From Staphylococcus piscifermentans (lineage in GTDB: Bacteria; Bacillota; Bacilli; Staphylococcales; Staphylococcaceae), in NCBI RefSeq assembly GCF_900186985.1, contig NZ_LT906447.1, forward strand, positions 2,542,001-2,606,000: a stretch of DNA of 64,000 bases. Reading direction: 5' to 3'. Both the position numbers and the translations under genes were made by a program. The notes below the pieces were generated by a model, which did not search any database, was not told the origin of the DNA, and saw only the letters and a program-made list of their open reading frames with translations. Every line of letters begins with the position of its first letter. Position 1 is the stretch's first letter. Below are positions 29,983 to 39,300 of this stretch, in pieces.

Positions 29983-30762
29983 GTGACTCAACACAAAAAA
30001 GAAATCGTCAACACATTATTCAAAGCGCAACAAAATCATGAACCGGTAGAATTTATTTCTAAAACTTATGAAGTAGAGGAGCCTGTCGCTTATCAAATTC
30101 AAGACGAATTGATTTCAGAACTTAAAAAGGCTGACAATAGTGAAATTGCCGGCTATAAAGTGAGTATGACCAGCGCTGAAACACAGGCCTATGCAAGTAC
30201 AGATGAACCTGCATATGGCACTATCTTATCTAACAAGGTGGTCAAATCCGGAGATACAGTGGCTTTATCCAAACTGTTCGCACCGTTGATTGAACCTGAA
30301 TTAGTCTTTGTCTTGACTGCAGATTTAACTATCAGTGCTTCAGATGAAGAAATTTTACAAAGTATTAAAGTAGCCCCTGGTATTGAAATACCTGATGCAC
30401 GTTATATCGACTGGTTCCCTAACTTCACTTTAGGCGATCTGATTTCAGATAATACCGCTTCTGGATTAGTAGCACTCGGTGAAGCAGCAGACCCCGTTTC
30501 TTATGAAGACTTTGCAAAGATTACGTTAAAACTTTCTCATAATGATGAAGAAATTGCGACAGGCGTGTCTTCTGATGTCTTGGATAATCCGATTGAAGCA
30601 TTGAAATGGTTAATTCGCAAACTTGATGAACAAGGCAAACACCTCCACAAAGGAGAAATCGTATCATCAGGTACCTTTGTACCGCCTGTCCCTGCCAAAG
30701 AAGGCACTTATACAGCTGAATATAGTTATCCTGGCGCTATCCAAGTTACTTTTGAAAAATAA
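29983..30762 (+). CDS. 2-keto-4-pentenoate hydratase / fumarylacetoacetase-family protein
   Basis: A 259-residue protein of the MhpD/FAH fold: YQIQDELISELKK, GYKVSMTS, an acidic metal-binding APLIEPELVFVL segment (E-x-E) and the late GEIVSSGTFVPPVP motif. Family members hydrate or decarboxylate 2-oxo dienoates. No aromatic catabolism genes lie nearby, so the substrate is unclear. The GTG at 29983 is chosen because AAAAGGAG is eight bases upstream. In S. aureus, as I recall, a similar gene lies beside nfrA and ahpC. Confidence 0.75.
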   Translation: MTQHKKEIVNTLFKAQQNHEPVEFISKTYEVEEPVAYQIQDELISELKKADNSEIAGYKVSMTSAETQAYASTDEPAYGTILSNKVVKSGDTVALSKLFAPLIEPELVFVLTADLTISASDEEILQSIKVAPGIEIPDARYIDWFPNFTLGDLISDNTASGLVALGEAADPVSYEDFAKITLKLSHNDEEIATGVSSDVLDNPIEALKWLIRKLDEQGKHLHKGEIVSSGTFVPPVPAKEGTYTAEYSYPGAIQVTFEK

Positions 30763-31024
30763 ACACAAAAACAAGACAGTTCTTCAAAGTTTTCTCACTG
30801 CACATACACTGGTGTGAAGTGGGTATAATGATAATGGAAATGTGATTGCGATTAATAATCACTATTCTTTATTGAGAAAATGAAACGCTAATTGATATTA
30901 CACAGCACGTATCAATCTCTAAGAAATCTTATTTCACGCAGACGAGCACGAAAGGTCTAAAAACCTTTATAAATCAAGAGATTTGCCTCGAAAATAAAGG
31001 TATATTCAAATTGAGTTTCTTATA
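30763..31024 (+). other. Gene-free segment upstream of the ahpC promoter
   Basis: No convincing ORF. It holds a TATAAT (about 30825) without a good -35, a small inverted repeat CACTGG/TGTGAAGTG and a hairpin AAAGGT/ACCTTT (about 30951-30970). A small transcript is possible but not supported. Confidence 0.3.
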
Positions 31025-31053
31025 TTGACTATTTATACCGTAAATGTGATAAT
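31025..31053 (+). promoter_or_regulatory. Sigma-A promoter of ahpCF
   Basis: TTGACT (31025-31030), a 17-base spacer and GATAAT (31048-31053), upstream of ahpC and just before the PerR box. Confidence 0.7.
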
Positions 31054-31067
31054 AGGTTTCGAAGAGA

Positions 31068-31082
31068 TTAGAATTATTATAA
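31068..31082 (+). promoter_or_regulatory. PerR box
   Basis: TTAGAATTATTATAA is a full match to the PerR/Fur-family 7-1-7 pattern TTANAATNATTNTAA. It covers the likely transcription start of ahpCF, so PerR would repress until peroxide inactivates it. Confidence 0.8.
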
Positions 31083-31163
31083 TTAAATAATTAAGACAAT
31101 GTAGCTTTCTTAATTGGATTCTAATCTAAATCAACTACTTATATTTCTAGGAGGATGTATTTT

Positions 31164-31733
31164 ATGTCATTGATTAACAAAGAAATTTTACCATTCACAG
31201 CAGACGCATATAACCCTAAAGAAGATGAATTTATCGAAGTTTCAGATGAAACATTACGCGGTTCTTGGAACGTTGTAGTATTCTATCCAGCTGACTTCTC
31301 ATTCGTTTGTCCAACTGAATTAGAAGACGTTCAAGGTCAATATGATGAATTACAAAAATTAGGCGTGAATGTTTATTCAGTATCAACTGATACTCATTTC
31401 GTACACAAAGCTTGGCATGACCATTCAGATGCAATCAGCAAATTGCAATATACAATGATTGGTGATCCTTCTCAAACAATCACTCGTAACTTCGACGTAT
31501 TAGATGAAGAAAAAGGCTTAGCTCAACGCGGTACTTTCATCGTTGACCCAGACGGCGTAGTACAAGCTGCTGAAATCAACGCTGACGGAATCGGCCGTGA
31601 CGCAAGCACGTTAGTACACAAAATCAAAGCTGCTCAATATGTACGTCAACATCCAGGCGAAGTTTGCCCTGCTAAATGGGAAGAAGGCGGAGAAACTTTA
31701 GAACCAGGTCTTGACTTAGTAGGTAAAATTTAA
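31164..31733 (+). CDS. ahpC: Alkyl hydroperoxide reductase peroxiredoxin subunit
   Basis: A 189-residue typical 2-Cys peroxiredoxin: peroxidatic cysteine in [10 protein letters not shown] (C49) and resolving cysteine in GEVCPAKW near residue 168. It reduces hydrogen peroxide and organic peroxides and is recycled by AhpF, encoded 16 bases downstream. AGGAGG lies nine bases before the ATG at 31164; an ATG at 31155 touches the ribosome site. A PerR box and promoter lie upstream. Confidence 0.96.
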   Translation: MSLINKEILPFTADAYNPKEDEFIEVSDETLRGSWNVVVFYPADFSFVCPTELEDVQGQYDELQKLGVNVYSVSTDTHFVHKAWHDHSDAISKLQYTMIGDPSQTITRNFDVLDEEKGLAQRGTFIVDPDGVVQAAEINADGIGRDASTLVHKIKAAQYVRQHPGEVCPAKWEEGGETLEPGLDLVGKI

Positions 31734-31749
31734 GGAGGCATTCATTTAA

Positions 31750-33273
31750 ATGCTGAAAAAAGAGTTAAAATCACAATTATCCCAACTTCTTAAATTAATG
31801 GAAGGCGACGTGGTTTTAACAGCGAGCTATGATGACAGCGAAAAATCTAAAGAGTTGAAAGACCTGTTAGATGAAATTGCTGATATGTCATCTCATATCA
31901 CTGTTAAAGAGGATACACTAGAACGTACACCAAGTTTTAGTGTAGACCGCCCTGATGAGCGCACTGGTGTTGTATTTGCCGGTGTGCCGTTAGGTCATGA
32001 ATTCAACTCACTCGTTCTGGCTTTATTACAAGTCAGCGGCCGCCCTCCTAAAGAAGAACAAAGTGTTATCGATCAAATTAAAGCGCTAGATCAACCGCTT
32101 CATTTCGAAACATTTATCAGCTTAAGCTGTCATAAATGTCCTGATGTGGTTCAAGCGCTAAACTTAATGAGTGTGCTCAATCCGAATATTTCACACACTA
32201 TGATTGATGGCGCAGTATTCAAAGAAGAATCTGAAGATATCATGGCAGTACCTGCTGTGTTCTTAAATGGCGAAGAATTCGGTAATGGCCGCATGAGTAT
32301 TTCTGACATCTTAAACATGTTAGGAAGCAAAGCAGACCCAGCTGAATATGATAATAAAGAACCTTACGATGTATTAGTCATCGGCGGAGGTCCTGCAAGC
32401 GGTACAGCTGCAATCTATACTGCTCGTAAAGGACTACGTACTGGCATCGTTGCAGACCGTATCGGCGGCCAAGTCAACGAAACTGCAGGTATCGAAAACT
32501 TTATTACCGTCAAAGAAACAACAGGTCCAGAATTCTCATCTGCTTTAGAAGCGCATATTAATGAATACGATATCGACGTAATGGAAGGTATCCGTGCTTC
32601 TCATATCGAGAAAACTGAAGACGGTATTGTTGTAACTTTAGATAATGATGCAAAACTAAAAAGTAAAACAGTGATTATTTCTACAGGTGCACGTTTCCGC
32701 AATCTGAATATTCCTGGTGAGGATGAATTGCGAAACAAAGGTGTAGCATACTGCCCTCACTGTGACGGCCCTCTATTCGAAGGCAAAAATGTAGCAGTAG
32801 TCGGCGGCGGCAACTCTGGTGCTGAAGCAGCCATCGATTTAGCAGGTATTGTAAAACACGTTACACTTGTGGAATACAAAGACTTTTTACGTGCAGATGA
32901 AATTCTGCAAAAACGTTTACGTGAATTACCGAATGTTGAAATCTTGAAAAACGCGCAATCTTCAGAGATTCTTGGTAAAGATCACGTAACCGGACTTAAA
33001 TATACAGATAATAAAACTGGCGAAACAAACCAAATCGATGTTGAAGGTGTATTCGTTCAAATCGGCTTATTACCAAACACTGAATGGTTAGAAGGTGCTA
33101 TTGATACGAATGACCATGGTGAAATTATGGTCGACCGTAAACAAGAAACAAGTATGCCAGGTGTATTTGCTGCAGGCGATGTAACAGATGATCGCTTCAA
33201 ACAAATTATTATTGCAATGGGTTCAGGTGCAGATGCTGCATTGAATGCATTCGACTATATTATCCGTAACTAA
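31750..33273 (+). CDS. ahpF: Alkyl hydroperoxide reductase flavoprotein subunit
   Basis: A 507-residue protein. The N-terminal thioredoxin-like domain has a CxxC in [10 protein letters not shown] (about residue 128). The rest is a thioredoxin-reductase-like part with FAD motif [12 protein letters not shown], a second CxxC in [12 protein letters not shown] and a C-terminal AAGDVTDD. It passes electrons from NADH to AhpC. It is translated from AAGGAGG in the same PerR-controlled transcript. Confidence 0.96.
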   Translation: MLKKELKSQLSQLLKLMEGDVVLTASYDDSEKSKELKDLLDEIADMSSHITVKEDTLERTPSFSVDRPDERTGVVFAGVPLGHEFNSLVLALLQVSGRPPKEEQSVIDQIKALDQPLHFETFISLSCHKCPDVVQALNLMSVLNPNISHTMIDGAVFKEESEDIMAVPAVFLNGEEFGNGRMSISDILNMLGSKADPAEYDNKEPYDVLVIGGGPASGTAAIYTARKGLRTGIVADRIGGQVNETAGIENFITVKETTGPEFSSALEAHINEYDIDVMEGIRASHIEKTEDGIVVTLDNDAKLKSKTVIISTGARFRNLNIPGEDELRNKGVAYCPHCDGPLFEGKNVAVVGGGNSGAEAAIDLAGIVKHVTLVEYKDFLRADEILQKRLRELPNVEILKNAQSSEILGKDHVTGLKYTDNKTGETNQIDVEGVFVQIGLLPNTEWLEGAIDTNDHGEIMVDRKQETSMPGVFAAGDVTDDRFKQIIIAMGSGADAALNAFDYIIRN

Positions 33274-33308
33274 TCTCTCCCTATCATTTTGATTATTACG
33301 GAAAGTAG

Positions 33309-33352
33309 AGAAACGGAATCCCTACATTATTGAGGATTCCGTTTCTTTTTTT
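33309..33352 (+). terminator. Terminator of ahpCF
   Basis: AAACGGAATCC pairs with GGATTCCGTTT followed by CTTTTTTT. Confidence 0.92.
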
Positions 33353-33418
33353 GTATTTTAATTATGTTAGAATATATATTGTTACTCTATTTTATAGCTA
33401 AAGGAGCTTGCGTTCATT

Positions 33419-33745
33419 ATGCTCTTACTACTTGTTTCACTCATTCATATCAGTCAAGCTTCCAGCGCCTCTGCCAACACACGAAATCTTTTCCTTGGAT
33501 TCAACTCTCATCACACCGTGCAACATATTGATTGGCGCGAAATTCAACGCTACTACCAAGTACTCGAATTAAAGTATTTCAAACGTCTTTTATATCTCAG
33601 CTTTTCATGTATGATTATCGATATTTTCACTTTAGTGAAGTTTCACAATGCCTGGTTGATTTTGGTAGAGTTAGTGATTTACTTACTTTCCCTGACTATC
33701 ATTTCTAAAAAGGTAAAGCATTATATCAATCAGACAAATGAATAA
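33419..33745 (+). CDS. Small membrane protein of unknown function
   Basis: A 108-residue protein. A hydrophobic N-terminus (LLLLVSLIHISQASSASA) is either a signal anchor or a signal peptide. A hydrophilic stretch follows, and two probable membrane segments (about residues 55-72 and 76-95) lead to a basic tail. A NLFLGFNSHH segment recalls DUF3899-type staphylococcal proteins, but I am not sure. AAAGGAG lies 12 bases before the ATG. It stands between ahpF and a PAP2 phosphatase, each apparently separate. Confidence 0.5.
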   Translation: MLLLLVSLIHISQASSASANTRNLFLGFNSHHTVQHIDWREIQRYYQVLELKYFKRLLYLSFSCMIIDIFTLVKFHNAWLILVELVIYLLSLTIISKKVKHYINQTNE

Positions 33746-33854
33746 ATCGAATTTCACCAAAAATAAAAACATGAGTTCGTTCCAAAGTAGGATGGCAACA
33801 GGCGTGCTATCCGCTATAATTTAAGTTATTAATTCAGAAAGTCAGGTTTTTAAT

Positions 33855-34484
33855 ATGTCAGCAATCCACAGAAAATATATTGCTTCCACTTTAATTATCT
33901 TAATTGCTTTAATGGTTCTCGTGAAATCGAATCTCATTCTCTTCATCGATGAACCTGTTTATCATTTAGTGAGATTGCTCCATTACATACCTTATGCTCA
34001 TACATTTCTGACCTACTACTCAGAGATATTTGCGCCTTGGCATATGGTCGGTGTAATGGCCGTTATCATTCTTATTCTCTTATTTAAAAATCGACAAGTC
34101 GCATATATTACTTCTATCTTTGCGACTTGTACTCTGTTGTTAGGAATCGGCTTGAAATATTTTATTCACCGTCCTAGACCGGTAGAATATATTTCAGGAT
34201 ACAGCTTCCCAAGTTTGCATACGTTGACAATAGCCGTAGCAGGCGTAGTATTCTTAATGTTGTTCCGCCGATTTTATTGGCATATTATCGTGTATATTAT
34301 GGTGTTCATCATGATGGTTTCGCGAATTTACTTACACGCGCATTATTTTTCAGATACCGTTGCAAGCCTGGTATTTGAAGTTTTGTGTTTACAAGTTGCG
34401 CATCATTATTTAGTGAAGTACCATTTAGATGTCCCATTTACAACTTATTTACGTCATCCAAGACGTAAGAATTTCGACACTTAA
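33855..34484 (+). CDS. PAP2-family membrane phosphatase
   Basis: A 209-residue membrane protein with about six hydrophobic segments and the three phosphatase motifs: KYFIHRPRP (KX6RP), FPSLHT in the place of PSGH, and SRIYLHAHYFSD (SRX5HX3D). Family members dephosphorylate lipid phosphates such as undecaprenyl pyrophosphate or phosphatidylglycerophosphate at the membrane. The Gly-to-Leu change in the second motif is unusual; the histidine is kept. It precedes a lipoprotein gene 70 bases downstream. Confidence 0.82.
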   Translation: MSAIHRKYIASTLIILIALMVLVKSNLILFIDEPVYHLVRLLHYIPYAHTFLTYYSEIFAPWHMVGVMAVIILILLFKNRQVAYITSIFATCTLLLGIGLKYFIHRPRPVEYISGYSFPSLHTLTIAVAGVVFLMLFRRFYWHIIVYIMVFIMMVSRIYLHAHYFSDTVASLVFEVLCLQVAHHYLVKYHLDVPFTTYLRHPRRKNFDT

Positions 34485-34553
34485 GGTCTGATACAGAGAT
34501 AGGCTATAATGGATGATAAGAGCAAGCAGATTATTAAAGGAGTTTCAAATCTC

Positions 34554-35177
34554 ATGAAATTAAAGTATCTCATAAGTATTACACTAGCTTTGGTGCTGAC
34601 AGTTGTATTAAGTGCATGCGGCCAGAATTCAGACGACTCACAACACCACAATGCAAAATACGCACCTAAAAATGCAACCCCGCTTTCGAAAATCCAAATT
34701 TTCAAATCAGATGAGAAAGGTAAAAAACTGACTGAAAAGGAAATGGATGAAAAATTGAAAGCATACTTAAAAGCTAACAACGATATTATCGATAACAAGT
34801 ATGTGCTTCAGCACCAACTCGATGAACAATATGACGGTAATCAAAAGGTCTCTAAAAAGTTAGATTCTGATTTACGTGATCTTGCAAACATTGCGACTAA
34901 GAATCAGATGAACTTCGAAAGTTATATTAAAGATAATAAAGTGCCTGCAAATGAAAAAGAAGATATTAAGCGTATCGAGAAATATTTCAAAGCGGTTAAC
35001 CATAAAGCGGCACAAGCAGATCAGCAACTTGAGGAATTAAGTTACAGTCCAAATAATACAGTCAATGTGGTAGACGTTCCAACTAACTATGCTGGTGACG
35101 TCAATAATAAACAGCAAAAGAAAATTAAAGCTTTCTTGAAGGCGCATAATCTAGAAACCAAAGCAATAGATAAATAA
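34554..35177 (+). CDS. Lipoprotein of unknown function
   Basis: A 207-residue protein with a lipoprotein signal: MKLKYLISITLALVLTVV then the lipobox LSAC, so the mature protein starts at Cys 23. The mature part is hydrophilic and mostly helical, rich in Lys, Asp and Asn, with no catalytic motif I can name. AAAGGAG lies 11 bases before the ATG at 34554. It follows the PAP2 phosphatase gene in the same direction and ends in a strong terminator. Confidence 0.75.
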   Translation: MKLKYLISITLALVLTVVLSACGQNSDDSQHHNAKYAPKNATPLSKIQIFKSDEKGKKLTEKEMDEKLKAYLKANNDIIDNKYVLQHQLDEQYDGNQKVSKKLDSDLRDLANIATKNQMNFESYIKDNKVPANEKEDIKRIEKYFKAVNHKAAQADQQLEELSYSPNNTVNVVDVPTNYAGDVNNKQQKKIKAFLKAHNLETKAIDK

Positions 35178-35183
35178 AAATGT

Positions 35184-35226
35184 ATGCCCGCTTCACTCTG
35201 AGGATAAGTGAAGCGGGCTTTTATTA
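35184..35226 (+). terminator. Rho-independent terminator
   Basis: GCCCGCTTCACT pairs with AGTGAAGCGGGC followed by TTTTATT. Confidence 0.92.
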
Positions 35227-35427
35227 TGCCGATTTAATCTCCCTTTTTCAGGGCGTACTTTAAAAGTTTTTATCTCTCACATAGTTCGTCTTTTACAGCA
35301 AAGAAAAACCCGCTATTTAATGTTCGTGTTTATTAGTTTGAATGCGTGTTGAGTGATTTGTTTGAATTATGTGATTTCGGAACATACTATTATATATAAG
35401 GATAAATAAGATGAGGGGATGTTGATT

Positions 35428-36594
35428 ATGGGAAAATTAAGTACAGATGAGAAGATTAGAATATTAGCTGATTTAGTAGGTATTGAGTCCGTAAATGACA
35501 ATGAATTAGAAGTCGCTGAATATTTGAAATCGTTATTGGCGCAACATGATATTCAGTCAACGATTATTAAAGTTACTGATTCGCGTGCTAACTTAGTTGC
35601 GGAAATCGGAAGCGGAACGCCTGTCTTAGCTGTCTCTGGACATATGGATGTGGTTTCACCGGGTGACGCTTCGAAATGGCAGACACCTCCCTTTAAATTG
35701 ACAGAAGATGATGAAGGACGGTTGCACGGTCGTGGTTCTGCCGATATGAAATCAGGCTTAGCAGCGTTTGTCATTAGTATGATTGAATTGCACGAGCAAG
35801 GCTTGCCGAAAAACGGAACGATTCGTTTATTAGCTACAGTCGGTGAAGAAATTGAGGGATATGGCGCTAAAGCTTTTTATAAAGAGGGTTATATGAACGA
35901 TGTGGATGCATTAGTCATTGCAGAACCTTCGCAAGATAAAATTATTTATGCGCACAAAGGGTCTATGGATATCCGCGTTGCTTCAAATGGTAAATCTGTT
36001 CACAGTTCGATGCCGGACTTAGGTTATAACGCAATCAATCCTTTAGTGGACTTTATCAACCGTATTAACCAGGCCTATAACTCAATTAAAGATAGCAATG
36101 AATTACTAGGCGATTCCGTCGTAAATGCGACTATTATTAACGGTGGCTCACAGGTCAACTCTATACCTGATTATGCAGAGGCAGAATTCAATGTGAGAAC
36201 GATACCCGAAGCAAACAATGAGAGTTATCAAAAACTGTTCGAGCAAATTGCTAAAAATGTGAAAGTCGATGCTCCAGATAGCGATTTGCAAATTGATACG
36301 TATATGTCACGCCCTCCTGTATTTACTACAGGCGATAACCGTTTAGTGGATGCAGCTCAAGCATTGAGCAAACAATATTTAGGAAAAGAAGTGCCTAAAA
36401 AAGCTTCTCCTGGCGTCACGGATGCTTCTGATTTAGTAGTAGACAAAGGAGAAGACTTCCCATTTATCATGTTTGGTCCTGGAGAAACCAGCCAAGCACA
36501 TGTTATTGATGAATATGTAAAGAAAGAAGATTATCTTAATTTCATCGACTTATTCGAAGCCTTGTTTGTAGAATATCTCGATCATCAAAAATAA
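35428..36594 (+). CDS. M20-family deacylase/peptidase (ArgE/DapE type)
   Basis: A 388-residue zinc hydrolase of the ArgE/DapE/CPG2 family. Metal ligands are visible in SGHMDVVSPG (His), GRGSADMKSG (bridging Asp), the catalytic TVGEEIEGYG (Glu-Glu) and IAEPS, with a late His in SQAHVIDEYV. It removes acyl groups from amino acids or cleaves dipeptides; the substrate is not determined. The ATG at 35428 follows GAGGGG by nine bases. No biosynthetic neighbours suggest a role in arginine or lysine synthesis. Confidence 0.85.
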   Translation: MGKLSTDEKIRILADLVGIESVNDNELEVAEYLKSLLAQHDIQSTIIKVTDSRANLVAEIGSGTPVLAVSGHMDVVSPGDASKWQTPPFKLTEDDEGRLHGRGSADMKSGLAAFVISMIELHEQGLPKNGTIRLLATVGEEIEGYGAKAFYKEGYMNDVDALVIAEPSQDKIIYAHKGSMDIRVASNGKSVHSSMPDLGYNAINPLVDFINRINQAYNSIKDSNELLGDSVVNATIINGGSQVNSIPDYAEAEFNVRTIPEANNESYQKLFEQIAKNVKVDAPDSDLQIDTYMSRPPVFTTGDNRLVDAAQALSKQYLGKEVPKKASPGVTDASDLVVDKGEDFPFIMFGPGETSQAHVIDEYVKKEDYLNFIDLFEALFVEYLDHQK

Positions 36595-36598
36595 TCTT

Positions 36599-36758
36599 GG
36601 GAGCGGAACAGAAATAATATTGGTTCAAATTATTTCGTTGTTCCGCCCCGACAAAGCTAACTAGAATAGAAAAAAGCTTGGAACAAGCGCATTTTCTATT
36701 CAGATAGCTGTTGCCAGTTTAGAAACGGGAGCACGGCATTGCCTTGCTCCCCTCTTTT
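36599..36758 (+). repeat. Dispersed three-hairpin intergenic repeat, copy 2
   Basis: It has the same first two hairpins as the copy at 2979 (GGAAC/GTTCC around AATAAT/ATTATT, then CTAGAATAGAAAA/TTTTCTATTCAG). The third hairpin differs: GGGAGCA pairs with TGCTCCC and is followed by CTCTTTTTTT, so it can act as terminator. It separates convergent genes. Confidence 0.85.
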
Positions 36759-36772
36759 TTTACCTAACTATA

Positions 36773-37366
36773 TCAATAAACGATGTGGTCTGTATTAACT
36801 AAAATCGGCGTAGTATTCTTGATTTTCTTATTAAATAATTCTTCTTCAGTGATGATACCTAAATAGAATAAGCAGCACCGAATCCAAATTAAATGCGCTA
36901 CAATTACTACTACGCTATCTTTCTTATCAAATAGTTCAGAGAAAAACTCATCCACTCTGGCCAACACATCATTATAATTATCTCCGCCCGGTGCACGTTG
37001 TGTGAAGCTATGCCTGAAATTTGACATGAGCGGATCTTCAAAATAAGGACGATATTCAGATTGCTTTATTAGTGCGTCCTTAGAATGCCCTTCAAACTTC
37101 CCCAAAGAGCGCTCTCTTAACAACGCTGTAATTGTAACAGGAATAGTTTCATCAAAACCATTTTCATAAGTTTGTACTGTTCTTTTTAAATCTGAAACAT
37201 AAATATGATCAATATGTATGTCTGAAAAATACGCTTTCAAGCTTTCTGCTGATTGAATACCCGCTTCAGTCAAATCTACATCCAGCTGACCGCAAAAGTA
37301 ATGCTTTCCGTTTCTATTATCATAATTTGCTGTTGATTCTCCGTGTCGAATTAAATAAATCTCCAT
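36773..37366 (-). CDS. Histidine phosphatase family protein
   Basis: A 197-residue phosphoglycerate-mutase-like protein with the RHG motif (LIRHGESTANYDN, residues 5-17) and a second histidine in VVIVAHLIWIRCC. The acid in RERSLGKFEGHSKD completes the active site. These enzymes act on phosphosugars or other small phosphoesters; the substrate here is unknown. GGAGTGAG precedes the ATG. It stands alone. Confidence 0.8.
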   Translation of the reverse strand: MEIYLIRHGESTANYDNRNGKHYFCGQLDVDLTEAGIQSAESLKAYFSDIHIDHIYVSDLKRTVQTYENGFDETIPVTITALLRERSLGKFEGHSKDALIKQSEYRPYFEDPLMSNFRHSFTQRAPGGDNYNDVLARVDEFFSELFDKKDSVVVIVAHLIWIRCCLFYLGIITEEELFNKKIKNTTPILVNTDHIVY

Positions 37367-37553
37367 GTTGTCTCACTCCAATTATTACTTACCTTTATAG
37401 CCAGTTACCTTATTAATATATTATTGATAATAAAGTTATAGGCGCCATTATGTATTTTATTCCACAATATGATAACATGTTTTTATTCAATTTTATGATT
37501 GTTTTGTCACTTTGTTATGTAATTTTAATATTTTCTAAATCTTCTCGAAAATA

Positions 37554-37592
37554 AAAAAAGCTGAGTGCCTACACACCCAACTTTAAAGTTTC
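37554..37592 (-). terminator. Terminator of the 198-residue charged-protein gene
   Basis: On the reverse strand AAGTTGGGTG pairs with CACTCAGCTT followed by TTTTT. Confidence 0.75.
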
Positions 37593-37594
37593 AC

Positions 37595-38188
37595 TTAAAG
37601 TAAATCTAATTTATTATTTTTCATTAAGATAAGTAAAAATTCGCGCTCATCTTCTAACAAATGAACATAATCGTCTGACATAATTTCTTTAGCTAATTCA
37701 ATATTTTTCTTAGAAATAAAGTCAATCAACTTTTCATTTTCTTCATTATTACCATATTCGTCTTTAGCTTTTGCAAGTAATGAATCTTCACACATTAAAA
37801 TAAATGCTCGACCATAAGTCATATCAACTTTGCCGCGTTGGTAATATGATTCTAAGAATTTTTTAGCTTCATCAAAGCTATCGGTATGTTCAAATATACC
37901 AAACACTTGATCCGTTACTTTTTCTGATATATTAGACAATCTTTCTTTTTCAGGAATATTATCAGGTTTCACTCTATCTTTAACTAGCATCTTTTGTTTC
38001 TTAATTTCTTCTTCAATCATATCCAATTCTTTAGTACGTTCTTCTTTATTCCATTTGTCACGATTATCTTTGTATTCTTGAAGTAAACTTTCTACTCTGT
38101 GCAAGTCGAAATGACTTTCATCATGTTCGCTTTGATCTAAATGGTCATAATAATTTTGGTCATTTTTTTTAATATCTTCTCTGCTCAT
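37595..38188 (-). CDS. Charged helical protein of unknown function
   Basis: A 198-residue soluble protein, rich in Glu, Asp and Lys, predicted helical with a probable coiled coil at residues 40-80. I do not recognise a family. The C-terminal half (FLESYYQRGKVDMTYGRAFI) may fold as a small helical domain. The ATG at 38188 follows AAGGAG by nine bases; the upstream ATG lies within that ribosome site. It is divergent from the PSM-like peptide gene, so the two share an upstream region with inverted repeats. Confidence 0.55.
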   Translation of the reverse strand: MSREDIKKNDQNYYDHLDQSEHDESHFDLHRVESLLQEYKDNRDKWNKEERTKELDMIEEEIKKQKMLVKDRVKPDNIPEKERLSNISEKVTDQVFGIFEHTDSFDEAKKFLESYYQRGKVDMTYGRAFILMCEDSLLAKAKDEYGNNEENEKLIDFISKKNIELAKEIMSDDYVHLLEDEREFLLILMKNNKLDLL

Positions 38189-38318
38189 AATTAAAAACTC
38201 CTTCATCCATCGAGTTTATTCAGTTGTCCAATGTATTTGGATACATCTCAGAGAAAGTATACCCCTACGCAGTTATGCTAAACGCGGTTCACAATATAAT
38301 TGATGACTATCATCCAAA

Positions 38319-38361
38319 AAATAACGCTTACAGTTAGGAATCTTAACCGTTATTTAAGATT
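38319..38361. promoter_or_regulatory. Nested inverted repeats with a LytTR/AgrA-like half site
   Basis: AAATAACG (38319-38326) is inverted as CGTTATTT (38348-38355), and AATCTT (38339-38344) is inverted as AAGATT (38356-38361). Inside lies ACAGTTAGG (38330-38338), identical to a repeat of known AgrA sites, and a weaker ACCGTTA 16 bases on. AgrA repeats are usually 21 bases apart, so the fit is partial. The element lies in the divergent region before the PSM-like peptide. Confidence 0.35.
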
Positions 38362-38470
38362 CGTTTCACAACACTTTGGGACATAATACCTCGAGTTAAG
38401 GAATATTCGCCAAAACTTTCTCCAAATCTTGTACGATAAAATCAAGATAAAACGAAGGAGGTTACTTATC

Positions 38471-38548
38471 ATGATGGTAGCAGATATTATCGGTGGTATT
38501 ATCAAATTAATCGTGAGCTTAGTAGACACTTTCAAACCTAAAAAATAG
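38471..38548 (+). CDS. Phenol-soluble-modulin-like amphipathic peptide
   Basis: A 25-codon ORF encodes MMVADIIGGIIKLIVSLVDT followed by FKPKK. It has no signal peptide. On a helical wheel Ile, Leu and Val fall on one face and Asp, Lys and Ser on the other, with a lysine-rich end, exactly the make-up of PSM-alpha peptides and delta-toxin. The MADII...VDxFxxK pattern resembles S. epidermidis PSM-alpha and delta-toxin. Such peptides lyse membranes, structure biofilms and are exported by the Pmt ABC transporter. AAGGAGG lies nine bases before the ATG. A three-hairpin repeat follows. Confidence 0.75.
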   Translation: MMVADIIGGIIKLIVSLVDTFKPKK

Positions 38549-38573
38549 TAATAATTTAAATATGACTGCAGAA

Positions 38574-38747
38574 GGAGAGCAGAACAGAAATAACATTGAT
38601 TAAAATTATTTCGTTGTTCTGCCCCGGCAAGGCTAACTAGAATAGAAAAAAGCTAGGAACAAGCGCATTTTCTATTCAGATAGCCACTGCCAGTTCAAAG
38701 AGAGGAGTTGAGACATTATTATTATTATGTCCCAGCCCCTTTTTTTC
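38574..38747 (+). repeat. Dispersed three-hairpin intergenic repeat, copy 3
   Basis: It matches the copies at 2979 and 36599 in the first two hairpins (AGAACAGAAATAA...TTATTTCGTTGTTCTGCC; AATAGAAAA/TTTTCTATT). The third hairpin, GGAG.TGAGACATTAT paired with ATAATGTCCCAGCCCC, ends in a T run and probably terminates the PSM-like transcript. Confidence 0.85.
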
Positions 38748-38871
38748 ATTTTCTTATTAAATGAAAAAAATACCCCAGAGAAAACTCGATGTAAAATAAT
38801 TTTATCCGAATCATTTTCGGCTATTAATAAAATAAGCCGAGACTTTAAATTCTGCCTCAGCTTCTCCAAAT

Positions 38872-39090
38872 TTATTTACCATGTTCATTTACAAATTTCT
38901 TTCCTTCATCTGTGACTTGCCATGAATTAATTTCGCCATCTATATAATCAATATCTACATATCCCTCGTGGCTTAAAGTGATAATATCGTCTTTTAATTC
39001 TTTAAGTTGCTTCTTAGAAGTTGTTTCACCATCGTCTTCAGTAGGTCGTAAAAACATCTTCAATAACTCATATCTTCTTTCATCATTCAT
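38872..39090 (-). CDS. Small winged-helix-like protein of unknown function
   Basis: A 72-residue protein, acidic and soluble. The pattern LKELKDDIITLSHEGYVDIDY...WQVTDEGKKFV looks like the recognition helix and wing of a small winged helix, as in many short staphylococcal hypotheticals. AAGGAGATGAACAG precedes the ATG. No partner gene is near. Function not assignable. Confidence 0.5.
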   Translation of the reverse strand: MNDERRYELLKMFLRPTEDDGETTSKKQLKELKDDIITLSHEGYVDIDYIDGEINSWQVTDEGKKFVNEHGK

Positions 39091-39300
39091 ATCTGTTCAT
39101 CTCCTTGATATTAGATACGCTAACGAGATAATTTAATTTTAATAACCCTATTAATAGTTGAATTACCTTTATGTATAGTGAGTCAAACATTTATAAGAGT
39201 GCGTATGTGTCTGTTTAGTAGTTATTTCATTTATATCGCTTCCCATATTTCAAAATAAGTCACATATCACTATTGTATTATTAAAATTGTTATGAAAGTA

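Noticed and set aside
30820..31020. Small RNA upstream of ahpC
   Set aside because: A TATAAT and one small hairpin are present, but no -35, no terminator and no conserved motif support it.
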